From Methylomonas fluvii (GTDB lineage: Bacteria; Pseudomonadota; Gammaproteobacteria; Methylococcales; Methylomonadaceae): a stretch of DNA of 64,000 nucleotides. Below the pieces are notes generated by a model that did not search any database, was not told where the DNA came from, and was given only the letters and a program-made list of their open reading frames with translations. Position 1 is the first letter of the stretch, and every line of letters begins with the position of its first letter. Positions 36,833-50,000 of the stretch are shown one piece after another. The position numbers and the translations under genes were made by a program. The stretch lies in assembly GCF_014850975.1 (NCBI RefSeq), contig NZ_JACXST010000002.1, positions 1,488,001-1,552,000 of the forward strand, given 5' to 3'.

Positions 36833-37449
36833 GCCAAACGCTCCTCAATCTGTTTCAGCGCTGTTGCTGTAGCAATTACTTTATCAGCGGAAACCAAAGA
36901 AACTGGATCGACGCTACTTGGAGTCACTACCGCTATATAAGGAATATTTCTCGCCGCCAGAATTAAATTCTCATTTAAATCGTCCGCAACCACTAACAAC
37001 CTTTTCGCATCGATACCCTTTATCTTACTCAAAAAGTCCTTTGTTTTTGGCGTTGCCGGCGTTATGTCGTTACATACTGCCAATCTACCCTGTCTCAACA
37101 ACTCAGAAAAAATAGATCTAATACCAACTTTATACATTTTTTTGTTCAGCTTCTGATCAAAAGATCTTGGTTGAGCTGCGAATGTGACACCACCCGTGCG
37201 CCATACCGGGCTTCTGGTTGTTCCGGCACGCGCTCGACCAGTACCTTTTTGGCGGAACGGCTTAGCCCCACCACCACTTACCGCAGCACGATTCTTTTGG
37301 CCTTTAGTACCTGCTCTTGCTGCTGAAAGATATTTGGTTACCAGCTGATGCACCAGCGTTTCGTTAAAATCCTGTCCGAATACCAACTCGGAGACATCGA
37401 GTGCCTGTGCAGAATCTTGATTATTGATTGCAGGTATTTGCAAAGTCAT
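36829..37449 (-). CDS. rplD: 50S ribosomal protein L4
   Basis: 206 residues. L4 extends into the exit tunnel and, in E. coli, represses its own S10 operon through a leader before rpsJ. GGGAKPFRQKGTGRARAGT is the tunnel-loop block, with no macrolide-resistance-type change visible. Here rpsJ lies five bases after tuf, so there is no room for an S10 leader and that control is probably absent. Confidence 0.97.
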   Translation of the reverse strand: MTLQIPAINNQDSAQALDVSELVFGQDFNETLVHQLVTKYLSAARAGTKGQKNRAAVSGGGAKPFRQKGTGRARAGTTRSPVWRTGGVTFAAQPRSFDQKLNKKMYKVGIRSIFSELLRQGRLAVCNDITPATPKTKDFLSKIKGIDAKRLLVVADDLNENLILAARNIPYIAVVTPSSVDPVSLVSADKVIATATALKQIEERLA

Positions 37450-37452
37450 AAA

Positions 37453-38103
37453 TTAACCTTTATTTAACATTTTTACTGCTGGCGTGATAACTACATCACC
37501 ACCCTTGGCACCAGGCACAGCGCCTCTGACTAAAATCAGATTCCGCTCAGCATCTACAGCATGGATAGTCAAATTCTGTACTGTAGTTTTGACCGCCCCC
37601 ATGTGCCCGCACATTTTCTTACCTTTGAATACGCGGCCCGGAGTTTGGTTCATACCGCTGGAACCAGGAACCCGATGAGAGCGAGAGTTACCGTGCGTTG
37701 CATCTTGCGTTCTGAAATTATGGCGTTTTACTGTACCGGCAAAACCTTTACCAATGCTAGTACCGGACACATCGACGACCTGCCCAGCTTCAAACACACT
37801 AACTTTTAACTCTGATCCTGCAGAAAACTCAGCTGCCTCGCTATCGCTTAGCCTAAACTCCCACAAACCACGCCCAGCGGTCACATTGGCAGATGCGTAA
37901 TGCCCAGCCATTGCTTTGTTGACTTTTGAAGACTTCACATCACCCGCCGCTACCTGAATAGCGCGATAACCATCAGTTTCAACGCTCTTTACCTGTATGA
38001 CCCTGTTTGAGTCAATATGAAGTACGGTAACAGGTACCGAAGAGCCATCTTCGCAAAATATTCTGGTCATACCACATTTACGACCAATAAGACCTATTGA
38101 CAT
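37453..38103 (-). CDS. rplC: 50S ribosomal protein L3
   Basis: 216 residues. L3 starts large-subunit assembly and reaches the peptidyl-transferase centre. [15 protein letters not shown] begins it. The segment [17 protein letters not shown] keeps the glutamine that PrmB methylates in E. coli. It follows rpsJ after 30 bases and precedes rplD by three bases. Confidence 0.97.
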   Translation of the reverse strand: MSIGLIGRKCGMTRIFCEDGSSVPVTVLHIDSNRVIQVKSVETDGYRAIQVAAGDVKSSKVNKAMAGHYASANVTAGRGLWEFRLSDSEAAEFSAGSELKVSVFEAGQVVDVSGTSIGKGFAGTVKRHNFRTQDATHGNSRSHRVPGSSGMNQTPGRVFKGKKMCGHMGAVKTTVQNLTIHAVDAERNLILVRGAVPGAKGGDVVITPAVKMLNKG

Positions 38104-38133
38104 CTGCCAATCCCTCTAAATTATTACTTGCTG

Positions 38134-38445
38134 CTATTTAAGCTTAATTTGAACATCGACCCCAGCCGCCAGATCCAACTTCATCAAGGCGTCAACAGTC
38201 TTATCGGTTGGCTCAACGATATCAAGCAACCTTTTGTAAGTTCTCAGTTCATATTGATCACGAGCATCTTTATTAACATGCGGCGAAATCAACACAGTAA
38301 AACGTTCTTTTCTAGTAGGCAAAGGAATAGGCCCCTTTACTTGGGCACCGGTTCTCTTCGCTGTTTCTACTATCTCACCCGCTGACTGATCAATCAATTT
38401 ATGATCAAACGCTTTTAATTGGATTCTGATAGTTTGATTGGCCAT
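38134..38445 (-). CDS. rpsJ: 30S ribosomal protein S10 / NusE
   Basis: 103 residues, exactly the usual length. S10 belongs to the 30S head and, as NusE, links NusG (encoded at 53591-54124) to the ribosome and to antitermination. [21 protein letters not shown] and [15 protein letters not shown] are diagnostic. It starts five bases after the tuf stop, so the S10 block is fused to the str block. Confidence 0.98.
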   Translation of the reverse strand: MANQTIRIQLKAFDHKLIDQSAGEIVETAKRTGAQVKGPIPLPTRKERFTVLISPHVNKDARDQYELRTYKRLLDIVEPTDKTVDALMKLDLAAGVDVQIKLK

Positions 38446-38450
38446 CTTGA

Positions 38451-39641
38451 TTACTCGACAATAGAAGCAACAACACCCGCACCCACGGTGCGACCACCTT
38501 CGCGAATTGCAAAACGTAAGCCGTCTTCCATCGCAATCGGTGAGATAAGTTTTACGGTAACGGCGATGTTATCGCCAGGCATCACCATTTCCACACCTTC
38601 TGGCAAATCAACCGCACCCGTTACGTCGGTCGTTCTGAAGTAGAACTGTGGGCGGTAGCCGTTGAAGAACGGGGTATGACGACCACCCTCTTCTTTGGAC
38701 AACACGTAAATCTCCGCTTTAAAGTGAGCGTGCGGCTTGATGGAGTTAACATGCGCCAACACTTGACCACGTTCAACATCTTCTCTTTTGGTACCACGCA
38801 GCAGGACACCGACGTTATCTCCCGCTTGACCTTGATCCAGCAGTTTGCGGAACATTTCCACACCTGTGCAGGTAGTTTGAACGGTATCTTTGATGCCGAC
38901 GATTTCAACTGCTTCGCCTACTTTGATGATGCCCCGCTCAACACGACCGGTTACTACGGTGCCACGACCTGAAATTGAGAACACGTCTTCGATAGGCATC
39001 AAGAATTTGCCGTCGATCGCACGCTCTGGCTCAGGAATGTAACTATCCAACGCCTCAACCAAGCGAACAACGGATTGTACACCAATTTCGCTTTGCTCGC
39101 CTTCTAAAGCTTTCAACGCAGAACCGACGATAATCGGAGTATCATCACCAGGAAATTCATATTGGTTCAGCAGCTCGCGAATTTCCATTTCAACCAGCTC
39201 AATCAACTCAGCGTCATCAACCATATCGGCTTTGTTCAAAAACACGACGATATAAGGCACGCCGACTTGGCGTGACAACAGAATGTGCTCACGTGTTTGC
39301 GGCATAGGGCCATCCGCAGCCGAGCAAACCAGAATCGCGCCATCCATTTGGGCAGCACCGGTAATCATGTTTTTAACGTAGTCAGCGTGACCCGGGCAGT
39401 CAACGTGGGCATAATGGCGATTGGCCGACTCATACTCTACATGCGAGGTAGAAATGGTGATACCGCGAGCACGCTCTTCCGGGGCATTGTCGATTTGATC
39501 AAAAGCCTTCACTTCGCCGCCCTGCAGCTCTGCCATGACTTTTGTTAATGCCGCTGTCAATGTGGTTTTACCATGGTCAACGTGACCAATAGTGCCTACG
39601 TTTACGTGCGGTTTCTTTCTTTCAAATTTTTCTTTAGCCAT
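38451..39641 (-). CDS. tuf: Elongation factor Tu, copy in the str block
   Basis: 396 residues. EF-Tu carries aminoacyl-tRNA to the A site as a GTPase. G motifs: GHVDHGKT (19-26), DCPGH and NKAD. It ends VVASIVE. The gene differs from the second copy (54652-55842) at only two bases as far as I can see: plus 38459 (Val here, Ile there) and 38727 (silent, Ala). Such identity implies gene conversion between copies about 16 kb apart. It lies between fusA and rpsJ. Confidence 0.98.
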   Translation of the reverse strand: MAKEKFERKKPHVNVGTIGHVDHGKTTLTAALTKVMAELQGGEVKAFDQIDNAPEERARGITISTSHVEYESANRHYAHVDCPGHADYVKNMITGAAQMDGAILVCSAADGPMPQTREHILLSRQVGVPYIVVFLNKADMVDDAELIELVEMEIRELLNQYEFPGDDTPIIVGSALKALEGEQSEIGVQSVVRLVEALDSYIPEPERAIDGKFLMPIEDVFSISGRGTVVTGRVERGIIKVGEAVEIVGIKDTVQTTCTGVEMFRKLLDQGQAGDNVGVLLRGTKREDVERGQVLAHVNSIKPHAHFKAEIYVLSKEEGGRHTPFFNGYRPQFYFRTTDVTGAVDLPEGVEMVMPGDNIAVTVKLISPIAMEDGLRFAIREGGRTVGAGVVASIVE

Positions 39642-39667
39642 GATTCAATACCTGATATGTAAAAAAT

Positions 39668-41761
39668 TTAAGATACTTTTCTAATAATCGCTTCCGCAAT
39701 ATTTGCAGGTGCTTCGTTATATCTTTCAAACTGCATACTGTACGTTGCTCTGCCCTGAGTCGCCGACCTAAGATCTGTGGCATAACCGAACATTTCAGCA
39801 AGAGGGACTTCGCACTCTATTACCTTCCCGGCAGGAACATCTTCCATTCCATGAATGACGCCTCTTCGCCGATTAATGTCACCCACTACCTCACCCATAT
39901 AATCTTCGGGGGTTACCACCTCGACTTTCATAATAGGTTCAAGCAACGCAGGATTTGCAGTCTTAGCCCCATCCCTGAAGCACATAGATCCTGCTATCTT
40001 GAAAGCCATTTCATTCGAATCGACATCATGATATGAACCATCGAATAAACTAACCTTTACATCCACAACTGGAAATCCCGCTAAAACGCCGTTTTCCATT
40101 TGCTCTTGCACACCTTTATCGATGGCTGGAATATATTCCTTTGGAATAGCACCACCAACCACTTCACTCACAAACTCATAACCAGTGCCCGACTCTTTTG
40201 GCTCTAATCTGAGCCATACATGTCCGTATTGACCCTTGCCGCCAGATTGCCTGATAAATTTCCCTTCGCATTCCACGGCACGCTTGATTGTTTCCCTGTA
40301 AGCAACCTGGGGCGCACCCACATTTACAGCAACATTAAACTCTCTTTTCATCCGGTCCACGATAATTTCAAGATGCAATTCGCCCATTCCTGAAATTATT
40401 GTCTGACCGGACTCTGGGTCACTACCCACTCTAAAGGAGGGATCCTCCTGGGCAAGTTTAGCTAGCGCCGCCCCCATTTTATCTTGATCAGCCTTTGTCC
40501 TAGGCTCAACAGCCACAGCAATTACTGGCTCAGGGAATTCCATTTTTTCAAGCAGAATTGGCCTTTCAATATCACAAAGCGTATCACCCGTGGTAACGTC
40601 TTTCAGCCCAATCAGAGCAGCTATCTCACCAGCCCTCACCTCATTGATTTCGACGCGACTATTGGCATGCAGCTGAACAATGCGTCCAATTCTTTCTTTC
40701 TTACCCTTACCGGCATTTAAAACCGCATCTCCGGACTTTACCAAACCGGAGTACACCCTAAAAAATGTCAAGGTTCCGACAAATGGATCAGTGGCTATTT
40801 TAAACGCTAACGCGGAGAAGGCCTCATCATCAGAAGCACCTCGAGTCGAAACAATGCCAGTATCCGACAAACCTTCTACCGACTTTATATCGAGAGGGGA
40901 TGGCAAAAAATCAATCACACCATCAAGAACACACTGCACACCTTTGTTCTTAAAGGCCGAACCGCAATAAGCCGGGACCAACTTATTCTGCAGAACCCGC
41001 GCCCTTATACCCTGCTTTATTTCTTGGTTTGTCAAAACACCTTTTTCAAGATATTTATCCATTAATTCTTCGGATGCATCCGCAGCTGCTTCTATCATTC
41101 GCTCGCGCCACTCTGCAGCGGACTTTTCCATTTCTGCGGGAATTTCCGTTTCCGCAAAACTCACACCCATATTGGCGTCTTCCCAGTAGATTGCCTTCAT
41201 TTTCAGCAAATCCACAACACCTTTAAAGCTTTCTTCCGCCCCAATTGGCAACTGCATAGGAATTACATCACTACCAAGTCGTGATTTAATTTGCTCAACG
41301 ACACGCAAAAAGTTTGCGCCAGAACGATCCATCTTGTTGACAAAAGCCAATCTTGGCACATGGTATTTGTTTGCCTGACGCCAGACCGTTTCCGACTGAG
41401 GCTCTACCCCACCCACAGCACAAAAAACAGCACACGCACCATCCAAGACACGCAACGACCGCTCTACTTCTATAGTGAAATCGACATGCCCAGGCGTATC
41501 TATAATATTGATTCGATGCTCTGGGTATTGCTTTTCCATTCCTAACCAAAAGCAAGTCGTCGCAGCAGAAGTGATTGTTATCCCTCTCTCCTGCTCTTGC
41601 TCCATCCAATCCATGGTAGCAGCACCGTCATGAACCTCGCCCATCTTGTGCGAAACCCCGGTGTAAAACAATATCCGTTCGGTTGTAGTTGTTTTCCCAG
41701 CATCTATGTGAGCCATGATGCCTATATTACGATAACGCTCTATAGGCGTCTTACGAGCCAC
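39668..41761 (-). CDS. fusA: Elongation factor G
   Basis: 697 residues with a GTG start at 41759-41761. EF-G drives translocation and, with RRF, ribosome recycling. Motifs in order: [14 protein letters not shown] (P loop), [16 protein letters not shown], and the domain II to V blocks ending with [17 protein letters not shown]. Length matches the classical translocation EF-G rather than the shorter or specialised paralogues. It lies between rpsG and tuf in the str block. Confidence 0.98.
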   Translation of the reverse strand: MARKTPIERYRNIGIMAHIDAGKTTTTERILFYTGVSHKMGEVHDGAATMDWMEQEQERGITITSAATTCFWLGMEKQYPEHRINIIDTPGHVDFTIEVERSLRVLDGACAVFCAVGGVEPQSETVWRQANKYHVPRLAFVNKMDRSGANFLRVVEQIKSRLGSDVIPMQLPIGAEESFKGVVDLLKMKAIYWEDANMGVSFAETEIPAEMEKSAAEWRERMIEAAADASEELMDKYLEKGVLTNQEIKQGIRARVLQNKLVPAYCGSAFKNKGVQCVLDGVIDFLPSPLDIKSVEGLSDTGIVSTRGASDDEAFSALAFKIATDPFVGTLTFFRVYSGLVKSGDAVLNAGKGKKERIGRIVQLHANSRVEINEVRAGEIAALIGLKDVTTGDTLCDIERPILLEKMEFPEPVIAVAVEPRTKADQDKMGAALAKLAQEDPSFRVGSDPESGQTIISGMGELHLEIIVDRMKREFNVAVNVGAPQVAYRETIKRAVECEGKFIRQSGGKGQYGHVWLRLEPKESGTGYEFVSEVVGGAIPKEYIPAIDKGVQEQMENGVLAGFPVVDVKVSLFDGSYHDVDSNEMAFKIAGSMCFRDGAKTANPALLEPIMKVEVVTPEDYMGEVVGDINRRRGVIHGMEDVPAGKVIECEVPLAEMFGYATDLRSATQGRATYSMQFERYNEAPANIAEAIIRKVS

Positions 41762-41784
41762 AACAACAATCCTGCTTAACTTTA

Positions 41785-42255
41785 CTACCAGCGATAATGA
41801 GCAAAGGCTTTATTTGCTTCAGCCATTCTATGCGTATCTTCGCGTTTCTTTGCAGCCGCACCCCGACCTTCAGACGCGTCTAACAACTCGCCAGCCAACT
41901 TAGCAGCCATAGTTCTTTCATTACGCTTACGCGCCGCATCAATTAGCCAACGCATCGATAGAGCCAATCTTCTAGCAGGACGCACCTCGACAGGCACTTG
42001 ATAAGTAGCACCACCAACCCGGCGAGACTTAACCTCAACTCGTGGCTGTACGTTTTCCAATGCTTTTGCAACCAAATCTAAAGATTCTTTATGACCTTTA
42101 CCTTCGATAACATCCAATGCGCCGTAAACAATTTTCTCAGCGACAGATTTTTTGCCATCCTCCATGATCATGTTCATGAATTTTGACAGCATATCGCTAC
42201 CAAAACGCGGATCCGGATTAATGACTCTTTTTGCAGCAACTCTTCTTCTTGACAT
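41785..42255 (-). CDS. rpsG: 30S ribosomal protein S7
   Basis: 156 residues. S7 nucleates the 16S 3-prime domain and in E. coli represses the str operon from the rpsL-rpsG spacer. Here that spacer is only 13 bases, much shorter than in E. coli, so the same control seems unlikely. [20 protein letters not shown] starts it, and the C-terminal [20 protein letters not shown] extension is intact. Confidence 0.97.
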   Translation of the reverse strand: MSRRRVAAKRVINPDPRFGSDMLSKFMNMIMEDGKKSVAEKIVYGALDVIEGKGHKESLDLVAKALENVQPRVEVKSRRVGGATYQVPVEVRPARRLALSMRWLIDAARKRNERTMAAKLAGELLDASEGRGAAAKKREDTHRMAEANKAFAHYRW

Positions 42256-42268
42256 CTGTTATCAACCT

Positions 42269-42643
42269 TTATTTCTTAGGTCTTTTCGCGCCATATTTGG
42301 AGCGACCACATTTTCTATCCTTAACACCAGAAGTATCGAGACTTCCCCGAACCACGTGATAGCGAACACCCGGCAAATCCTTCACACGCCCACCCCGAAT
42401 CAGCACCACAGAGTGCTCCTGAAGGTTGTGCCCCTCACCACCGATATAGCTACTTACTTCCGCTCCGTTGGTCAGCCTTACCCTTGCAACCTTACGCAAA
42501 GCCGAGTTCGGCTTTTTCGGCGTCGTGGTGTAGACCCTGGTACAAACCCCACGCCTTTGCGGACAAGCCTCCAACGCCGGAACATTAGTTTTTTCTATCT
42601 TTTTAGCACGAGGCTTACGGACCAATTGATTGATCGTGGCCAT
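42269..42643 (-). CDS. rpsL: 30S ribosomal protein S12
   Basis: 124 residues. S12 sits at the decoding centre. Lys43 (TTTPKKPNS) and the lysine of GGRVKDLPG are the wild-type residues whose change gives streptomycin resistance, and the aspartate in KDLPG that RimO thiomethylates is present. It is the first gene of the 32-gene translation run; the promoter at 42749-42777 lies about 100 bases upstream and a hairpin in the leader (42687-42706) lies between. Confidence 0.98.
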   Translation of the reverse strand: MATINQLVRKPRAKKIEKTNVPALEACPQRRGVCTRVYTTTPKKPNSALRKVARVRLTNGAEVSSYIGGEGHNLQEHSVVLIRGGRVKDLPGVRYHVVRGSLDTSGVKDRKCGRSKYGAKRPKK

Positions 42644-42686
42644 TCTTAACTACTCCGAATATGCAATGTTTAATAAGCAATAAAGA

Positions 42687-42706
42687 AATCTGTGCGATCA
42701 CAGATT
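42687..42706 (-). promoter_or_regulatory. Hairpin in the rpsL leader
   Basis: A perfect eight-base stem (AATCTGTG with CACAGATT, plus 42687-42694 and 42699-42706) with a four-base loop. On the minus strand it is followed by TTTCTTTATT, a broken T-rich stretch. It lies downstream of the str promoter and upstream of rpsL, so it may be an attenuator, a weak terminator for rpoC read-through, or a binding site for a ribosomal protein. Confidence 0.55.
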
Positions 42707-42748
42707 AATATAGCTCCGCCCAAACCTATTGGCTGATGTGAGCAGAGC

Positions 42749-42777
42749 ATAATACCTTTACAATAGAACTAGGTCAA
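42749..42777 (-). promoter_or_regulatory. Sigma-70-type promoter of the str/S10/spc/alpha run
   Basis: Minus strand: -35 TTGACC (plus 42772-42777), 17-base spacer, -10 TATTAT (plus 42749-42754). An A-rich block, GATTCTTAAAAA, sits just upstream (42781-42792) and resembles an UP element. The segment after the -10 is GC-rich (GCTCTGC), as in promoters under stringent control. The promoter starts immediately beyond the rpoC stop codon. Confidence 0.85.
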
Positions 42778-42793
42778 GCGTTTTTAAGAATCT

Positions 42794-45700
42794 CTACTCT
42801 ACATTCAAAGCTTGTTTCAACGCTTCCTCCACGTCAACTGCTTCAATGGCCTGGGTAGATGCTTCTGAACCGGAACCAGAGTCCGCAGCTCTTCTCTTAC
42901 GTCGTTGCTCATGGTAAGCCAAACCAGTACCAGCTGGAATGAGACGTCCAACAATGACGTTCTCCTTTAAGCCATTCAAGCTATCGCTGATACCTCTCAC
43001 CGCAGCATCTGTCAATACACGAGTCGTCTCTTGGAACGACGCCGCCGAAATAAATGACTCGGTAGCCAACGATGCTTTCGTGATACCGAGCAGCAAAGAA
43101 TCGTAGCTGGCCGGAATCTTACCTTCTCTTTCAACTTGGTCGTTCACTGCGTTAATCATGGTACGTTCGACCTGCTCTCCTTTGACGAAATCGGTGTCTC
43201 CAGAGGCGGTAATCTCAACTTTTCTGAGCATTTGGCGGATGATTGCCTCAATATGCTTGTCGTTGATTTTTACACCTTGCAGACGATATACATCTTGAAT
43301 TTCTTTTACCAGGTAGTCGGCCAATTCTTCGATACCACGCAGCCTTAAAATATCATGCGGCGTCAACTCACCTTCTGCGATGGTTTCGCCTTTATCAACA
43401 AACTCACCCTCGAACACGGTGATATGCCGCCACTTTGGAATCAGGGTCTCGTATTGCTCGCCTTCCGAATCCGTGATGATGACGCGCTGCTTACCCTTTG
43501 TTTCTTTACCGAAGGAGACCATACCGGTTGCCTCCGCCAAAATCGCTGGATCCTTGGTTTTACGCGCCTCAAATAAGTCAGCAACCCTTGGCAAACCACC
43601 GGTGATATCCCTTGTTTTACTGGACTCTTGCGGAATTCTCGCTAAAACGTCACCAACCTTTACTTCCCCGCCGTCTTTAACACCGACGATAGCGCCCGCT
43701 GGTAAGAAGTATTGGGCAGGAATATCAGTTCCCGGCAAATTTATTTGTCCGCCTTGCTCATCGAGAAGACGAACCATAGGCCGCAACTCTTTACCCGCTG
43801 AGCTTCTTTGCTTAGGATCCGTCACCACTCGCGAGGTTAAGCCAGTGACGTCATCTGATTGCTCTTGAACAGTGATCCCGTCCATAAAATCAATCAGCTG
43901 AATAAAACCGTCTACTTCGGTGATAACGGGATGAGTATGCGGGTCCCAGTTCACGATAATATCGCCAGCGCTGACCGGGCTTCCATCACCCACCGACAAC
44001 ACCGCACCGTAAGGTATTTTATAACGCTCCCGCTCGCGACCGTAATCATCCATAACCCCAACCTCACCAGACCGAGATACGGCAACAAGATTGCTTTCTC
44101 TGTTCTTGACGGTTTTCAAGTTATTGAGTTTCGCAGTACCGCTGGATTTAACTTGCAAGTTACTAACCGCAGCAGACCGCGAGGCAGCACCACCGATATG
44201 AAAGGTCCGCATCGTCAGCTGAGTCCCCGGCTCACCAATCGACTGTGCTGCTACAACCCCCACAGCTTCGCCGATGTTCACCAAATGCCCCCGCCCTAAA
44301 TCACGACCGTAACATTTGGCACAAACACCTTGACGCGATTCGCAAGTAATCACGGAGCGTACCAACATCTTGTCGACGCCGTTATCTTCCAGAACCGCGA
44401 CCAGATTTTCGTCGATCATGGTGCCGGCAGGAATCAGAATGTTATTGCCAGCTGGATCAGTTACATCTATCGCTGCGACTCGTCCCAATACGCGGTCAGC
44501 CAAAGGCTCAACAACGTCTCCGCCTTCAATAATCGGCATCATGGTCAGACCGTTTTGCGTACCACAATCAGATTCAGCAATCACCAAATCCTGTGCGACG
44601 TCAACCAAACGCCGAGTCAAATAACCCGAGTTAGCGGTTTTCAGCGCGGTATCAGCCAAACCTTTGCGAGCACCGTGGGTTGAAATAAAGTATTGCAATA
44701 CGTCCAAACCTTCACGGAAGTTCGCAGTAATTGGGGTCTCGATAATGGAGCCATCAGGCTTTGCCATCAAACCACGCATACCCGCCAACTGGCGAATCTG
44801 CGCAGCAGAACCCCGCGCACCGGACTCGGCCATCATAAAGATAGAGTTAAACGATTTTTGCTTTACATTCTCGCCTTTTGAGTTGACAACTTCGTCTTCA
44901 CCCAAACCTTCCATCATTACTTTCGCGACCTGATCATTGGCGCGAGACCAAATATCAACGACCTTATTGTAACGCTCGCCGTCCGTAACCAAACCGGAGG
45001 CGTACTGGTTTTGAATTTCATTAACCTCGGCGTCGGCAGAACGAATGATGTCGGCTTTCTTGACGGGAATTTCCATGTCTTCGATACCGAAAGACACCCC
45101 GGAACGCGTCGCGTATTTAAATCCCAGGTACATGATCTTATCTGCCAACATCACGGTTTCTTTGATACCGAGATAGCGGTAGCTATAGTTGATCAGCCGG
45201 GAAATATTCTTCTTGGTCATGTCGACGTTGACCAATTCGTAAGGCATACCGTCTGGCACAATACCCCAAACTATTGAGCGTCCTACCGTAGTTTTCTTTC
45301 TGCTGACGATAGTTTCGAAGTCGCCTTCCGGAGTTTTCAATTTCTCGGTGACGCGTACTTCAATTTTACTTTGCAATTCAATAGCCTTAGCGTCCAGAGC
45401 GAGCATTACCTCTGACAAATCACCGAATACGCTACCCTCGCCTACCGCGTTGACCTTTTCGCGCGTAATGTAATACAAGCCCAATACCACGTCCTGAGAC
45501 GGGTTGATCACTGGCTCACCGTTAGCAGGTGACAAAATATTGTTCGTCGCCATCATTAAGGTACGCGCTTCCAATTGCGCCTCGATTGACAACGGAATAT
45601 GCACGGCCATTTGGTCTCCGTCGAAGTCGGCGTTGAATGCGCTACAGACCAAGGGATGCAACTGAATAGCTTTGCCTTCGATCAAAATCGGCTCAAATGC

Positions 45701-47005
45701 TTGAATACCTAATCTATGCAACGTTGGAGCACGGTTTAGTAATACAGGATGCTCGCGAATTACTTCTTCAAGAATATCCCATACTTCTGCGCCCTCGCGC
45801 TCTACCATTTTTTTGGCAGCTTTGATCGTCGTCGCTAAGCCGCGCAGCTGCAATTTGCTGAATATGAAAGGCTTGAACAATTCCAAAGCCATTTTTTTCG
45901 GCAAACCGCATTGATGGAGTCTTAATGTCGGCCCCACCACGATGACCGAACGTCCGGAATAATCGACGCGCTTGCCCAACAAGTTTTGCCGGAAACGACC
46001 TTGCTTACCTTTGATCATATCAGCCAAAGACTTCAAAGGACGTCTGTTGCTACCGGTGATAGCACGACCTCGGCGACCGTTATCCAATAAGGCATCGACA
46101 GCCTCTTGTAGCATGCGTTTTTCGTTGCGAACGATAATGTCAGGCGCGTTCAGATCCAACAGGCGTGTCAAACGATTGTTTCGGTTGATCACCCGACGAT
46201 ACAAATCATTCAAATCGGAGGTTGCGAAACGTCCGCCATCCAGCGGCACCAGTGGGCGCAACTCGGGCGGCAGCACTGGCAACACCGTCATAATCATCCA
46301 TTCCGGACGATTGTTAGAAGCCAGCAAAGAATCGATAACCTTCAGACGTTTCGAATATTTTTTAATTTTTGTATCTGAATTCGTCGCGTTGATTTCTTCA
46401 CGTAGCGTGTTGATTTCTTCTTTTAAATCAATTGATTTGAGCAAATCATAGATCGCTTCCGCGCCCATTTTCGCAACGAAATCGTCGCCATGTTCCTCAA
46501 CGGCGTTCAAATATTCTTCGTCGGTTAATAGTTGGCCTTTCTCCAGCGGCGACATACCCGGATCGATTACGACGAATGTTTCGAAATACAACACCCGCTC
46601 AATGGAACGCAATGTCATATCCAAAAGTAAGGCAATACGAGACGGCAGTGATTTCAGAAACCAAATATGCGCCACCGGGCTGGCCAAATCGATATGGCCC
46701 ATTCGCTCCCTGCGTACCTTAGACAGGGTAACTTCGACGCCGCATTTTTCGCAGATGACGCCGCGATGTTTTAGACGCTTGTATTTACCGCACAAGCACT
46801 CGTAATCGCTGATGGGTCCAAAAATCTTGGCGCAAAACAGGCCATCACGTTCTGGTTTAAAGGTACGGTAATTGATTGTCTCAGGCTTTTTCACTTCACC
46901 ATAAGACCATGAACGAATCATGTCCGGCGAGGCCAATCCAATCCGGATATTGTCAAAATCATCTGTCCGACCTTGACGTTTTAAGAAATTCATTAAATCT
47001 TTCAA
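42794..47005 (-). CDS. rpoC: DNA-directed RNA polymerase subunit beta-prime
   Basis: 1403 residues (E. coli 1407). The start is TTG at 47003-47005: an AGGGGA ribosome site lies about eight bases upstream and the resulting [11 protein letters not shown] matches known RpoC N-termini; the next ATG would drop four conserved residues. The zinc-ribbon cysteines are in CLCGKYK and CEKCGVE, the active-site magnesium triad is in NADFDGDQM, and the second zinc site is in [13 protein letters not shown]. Stop TAG at 42794-42796. It lies 61 bases after rpoB. Confidence 0.98.
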   Translation of the reverse strand: MKDLMNFLKRQGRTDDFDNIRIGLASPDMIRSWSYGEVKKPETINYRTFKPERDGLFCAKIFGPISDYECLCGKYKRLKHRGVICEKCGVEVTLSKVRRERMGHIDLASPVAHIWFLKSLPSRIALLLDMTLRSIERVLYFETFVVIDPGMSPLEKGQLLTDEEYLNAVEEHGDDFVAKMGAEAIYDLLKSIDLKEEINTLREEINATNSDTKIKKYSKRLKVIDSLLASNNRPEWMIMTVLPVLPPELRPLVPLDGGRFATSDLNDLYRRVINRNNRLTRLLDLNAPDIIVRNEKRMLQEAVDALLDNGRRGRAITGSNRRPLKSLADMIKGKQGRFRQNLLGKRVDYSGRSVIVVGPTLRLHQCGLPKKMALELFKPFIFSKLQLRGLATTIKAAKKMVEREGAEVWDILEEVIREHPVLLNRAPTLHRLGIQAFEPILIEGKAIQLHPLVCSAFNADFDGDQMAVHIPLSIEAQLEARTLMMATNNILSPANGEPVINPSQDVVLGLYYITREKVNAVGEGSVFGDLSEVMLALDAKAIELQSKIEVRVTEKLKTPEGDFETIVSRKKTTVGRSIVWGIVPDGMPYELVNVDMTKKNISRLINYSYRYLGIKETVMLADKIMYLGFKYATRSGVSFGIEDMEIPVKKADIIRSADAEVNEIQNQYASGLVTDGERYNKVVDIWSRANDQVAKVMMEGLGEDEVVNSKGENVKQKSFNSIFMMAESGARGSAAQIRQLAGMRGLMAKPDGSIIETPITANFREGLDVLQYFISTHGARKGLADTALKTANSGYLTRRLVDVAQDLVIAESDCGTQNGLTMMPIIEGGDVVEPLADRVLGRVAAIDVTDPAGNNILIPAGTMIDENLVAVLEDNGVDKMLVRSVITCESRQGVCAKCYGRDLGRGHLVNIGEAVGVVAAQSIGEPGTQLTMRTFHIGGAASRSAAVSNLQVKSSGTAKLNNLKTVKNRESNLVAVSRSGEVGVMDDYGRERERYKIPYGAVLSVGDGSPVSAGDIIVNWDPHTHPVITEVDGFIQLIDFMDGITVQEQSDDVTGLTSRVVTDPKQRSSAGKELRPMVRLLDEQGGQINLPGTDIPAQYFLPAGAIVGVKDGGEVKVGDVLARIPQESSKTRDITGGLPRVADLFEARKTKDPAILAEATGMVSFGKETKGKQRVIITDSEGEQYETLIPKWRHITVFEGEFVDKGETIAEGELTPHDILRLRGIEELADYLVKEIQDVYRLQGVKINDKHIEAIIRQMLRKVEITASGDTDFVKGEQVERTMINAVNDQVEREGKIPASYDSLLLGITKASLATESFISAASFQETTRVLTDAAVRGISDSLNGLKENVIVGRLIPAGTGLAYHEQRRKRRAADSGSGSEASTQAIEAVDVEEALKQALNVE

Positions 47006-47066
47006 GAGCTTATCCCCTTTAAATGTTATCCGATATTGTCCAGAATCTATCTCACAAAGAACGGAA

Positions 47067-50000
47067 TTAGTCTTGTTCCATTTCGATATTCACTGCCAGC
47101 GAACGAATCTCTTTCACTAAGACATTGAATGATTCCGGCATGCCGGCTTCCATTGAATGGTTGCCATCGACAATGTTTTTATACATTCGAGTTCTGCCTG
47201 TCACGTCGTCGGATTTGACAGTCAACATTTCTTGCAATGTGTAAGCTGCGCCATAAGCTTCCAGAGCCCAGACCTCCATCTCACCAAAACGCTGACCACC
47301 GAATTGCGCTTTACCGCCCAAAGGTTGCTGCGTTACCAAACTGTAAGGACCGGTCGAACGCGCATGCATCTTATCGTCCACCAAGTGGTTCAATTTCAGC
47401 ATATACATGTAACCCACAGTAACTTCACGCTCAAACGGTTCGCCTGTTAAGCCGTCGTACAGTACGGTTTGCCCGTGCTCCGGTAAATCGGCCAAACGCA
47501 ACATGGTACGAATATCTTCTTCCGAAGCCCCGTCGAAGACCGGCGTCGCCATAGGCACACCGGCAACTAAGTTGACCGCCATCTCGAGAATTTCTTTATC
47601 GGTAAACGAATTCAGATCTTCCTTTCGGCCGCTGCAATTGTAAATTTTCTCCATGAAACCACGTATTTCCGCGACTTTTGCTTGAGCTTCCAGCATCTTA
47701 CCGATCTTGATACCCAAGCCTTTGGATGCCCAACCCAAATGCGTTTCCAACACCTGACCAACGTTCATCCGCGAAGGTACGCCAAGAGGATTCAACAGAA
47801 TGTCGACTGGATTGCCGTCAGCTGTATAAGGCATATCTTCAATCGGCACGATTTGGGAGATAACACCCTTGTTACCGTGACGACCGGCCATCTTATCGCC
47901 CGGCTGAATACGTTTTTTAACAGCCAAATAAACTTTGACCATCTTCAACACGCCCGGCGCCAAGTCGTCGCCCATCGTGATTTTTTTCTTTTTCTGCTCG
48001 AAACGCTCGTCGAACTCTTTACGTTGCTGATCGACATGCTCAGCAACGGTCTCCAATTGCACGTTGACATCTTCGTCCAGAGTGCGGATTTTCAACAGCT
48101 CGGAAGGCACCAACCCATCCAAATACTCAGCGGTAATTTCTTCGCCTTTTTTCAAGCCATTCGGGGCTTTTTCGGCCTTTTTACCCGCTAACAAGGTTTT
48201 TACCCGGGCAAAAATATCATGCTCGACAATTTTCAGCTGGTCGTCCAAGTCTTTCCGGTAACGCTTGATTTCCGCGTCCTCGATTTCCAGGGCGCGCTTG
48301 TCCTTTTTCACACCATCACGGGTGAAAACCTGAACATCAATCACAGTACCGCGGACGTTGCCCGGCACACGTAGCGACGTGTCTTTAACATCGGCTGCTT
48401 TTTCGCCGAAGATCGCTCTCAGTAATTTCTCTTCTGGCGTTAATTGCGTTTCACCTTTCGGCGTCACTTTACCCACCAGAATGTCGCCACCTTTCACTTC
48501 CGCGCCGACGTATACAATGCCGGATTCATCCAATTTGGATAAGGCTTCTTCGCTGACGTTAGGAATGTCCGCGGTAATCTCTTCTGGACTGTGCTTGGTT
48601 TCGCGTGCGACGCAAGTTTTCTCTTCGATGTGAATAGTCGTGAAACGATCTTCCTTTACCACCCGTTCGGACACCAAAATGGAGTCTTCGAAGTTATAAC
48701 CATTCCATGGCATGAAGGCGATTAACATGTTTTGACCCAAGGCCAATTCGCCGATGTCGGTCGAAGGACCATCTGCCAAAATGTCGCCGGCTCTCACAAT
48801 GTCACCGAGCTTAACCAGTGGCTTTTGATTGATACAGGTGTTTTGGTTGGAACGCGTGTATTTAATCAAGTTATAAATATCGACACCTGGCACACCGGCC
48901 ACGGTTTCGTTGTCGTTCGCCCGCACCACGATGCGAGCCGCGTCGACCGCTTCGATACGACCGCCACGAGTCGCGACCACGGTTACACCCGAGTCTTTCG
49001 CCACGACGCGTTCCATACCGGTACCGACCAACGGTTTTTCAGCGCGCAAAGTTGGAACGGCTTGGCGTTGCATGTTCGAACCCATCAACGCCCGGTTCGC
49101 GTCGTCATGCTCCAAGAACGGAATGATGGATGCCGCCACGGATACGATCTGCTTGGATGATACGTCCATGTATTGTACGGTTTCGGACGAAGCCAAGGTG
49201 AATTCGTCTTTGTAACGGCAAGACACCAAGCCTTCAACCAATTTGCCGCTTTCATCAACCGCCACGCTGGACTGTGCGATAACGTATTCGCCTTCTTCGA
49301 TTGCGGAAATGTAATCGACCTGATCGGTTACTTTACCGTCGACCACTTTCCGGTACGGGGTTTCCAGGAAGCCGTATTCGTTGGTTCTGGCGTAGACGGA
49401 TAATGAGTTAATCAGACCAATGTTTGGACCCTCTGGGGTTTCGATAGGGCACACCCGACCATAATGGGTGGTGTGAACGTCACGAACCTCGAATCCTGCA
49501 CGTTCTCTGGCTAAACCGCCAGGACCCAGTGCCGAAACACGGCGTTTGTGGGTAACTTGCGATAGCGGATTGTTTTGGTCCATAAATTGCGACAACTGGC
49601 TGGAACCAAAGAATTCCTTGACTGCCGCAGAAACAGGTTTAGCGTTGATGATTTCCTGCGGCATATAGCCCTCGGAATCCGCCAAGGTCAAACGCTCTCT
49701 GACAGCTCGTTCGACACGTACCAGACCTATGCGGAACTGGTTCTCGATCATTTCGCCAACAGAACGTACTCGTCTGTTACCCAAATGGTCAATATCGTCC
49801 ACAGTACCATTGCCATTTCTAATCTTTATTAGCTCTTTAAGTACGTCAATGATGTCTTCTTTACTTAGCGTACCCAAACCTTCTGTTTCTTCACGCCCCA
49901 AACGACGATTGAATTTCATCCTGCCAACGGCGGATAGATCGTAACGTTCGTCGGTAAAGAACAGGTTTTCGAATAAGTTTTCCGCAGACTCTACGGTAGG

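Noticed and set aside
47682..48191. Long plus-strand open frames opposite rpoB and rpoC
   Set aside because: They run antisense to well-conserved polymerase genes, have no recognisable domains and follow from codon bias on the other strand.
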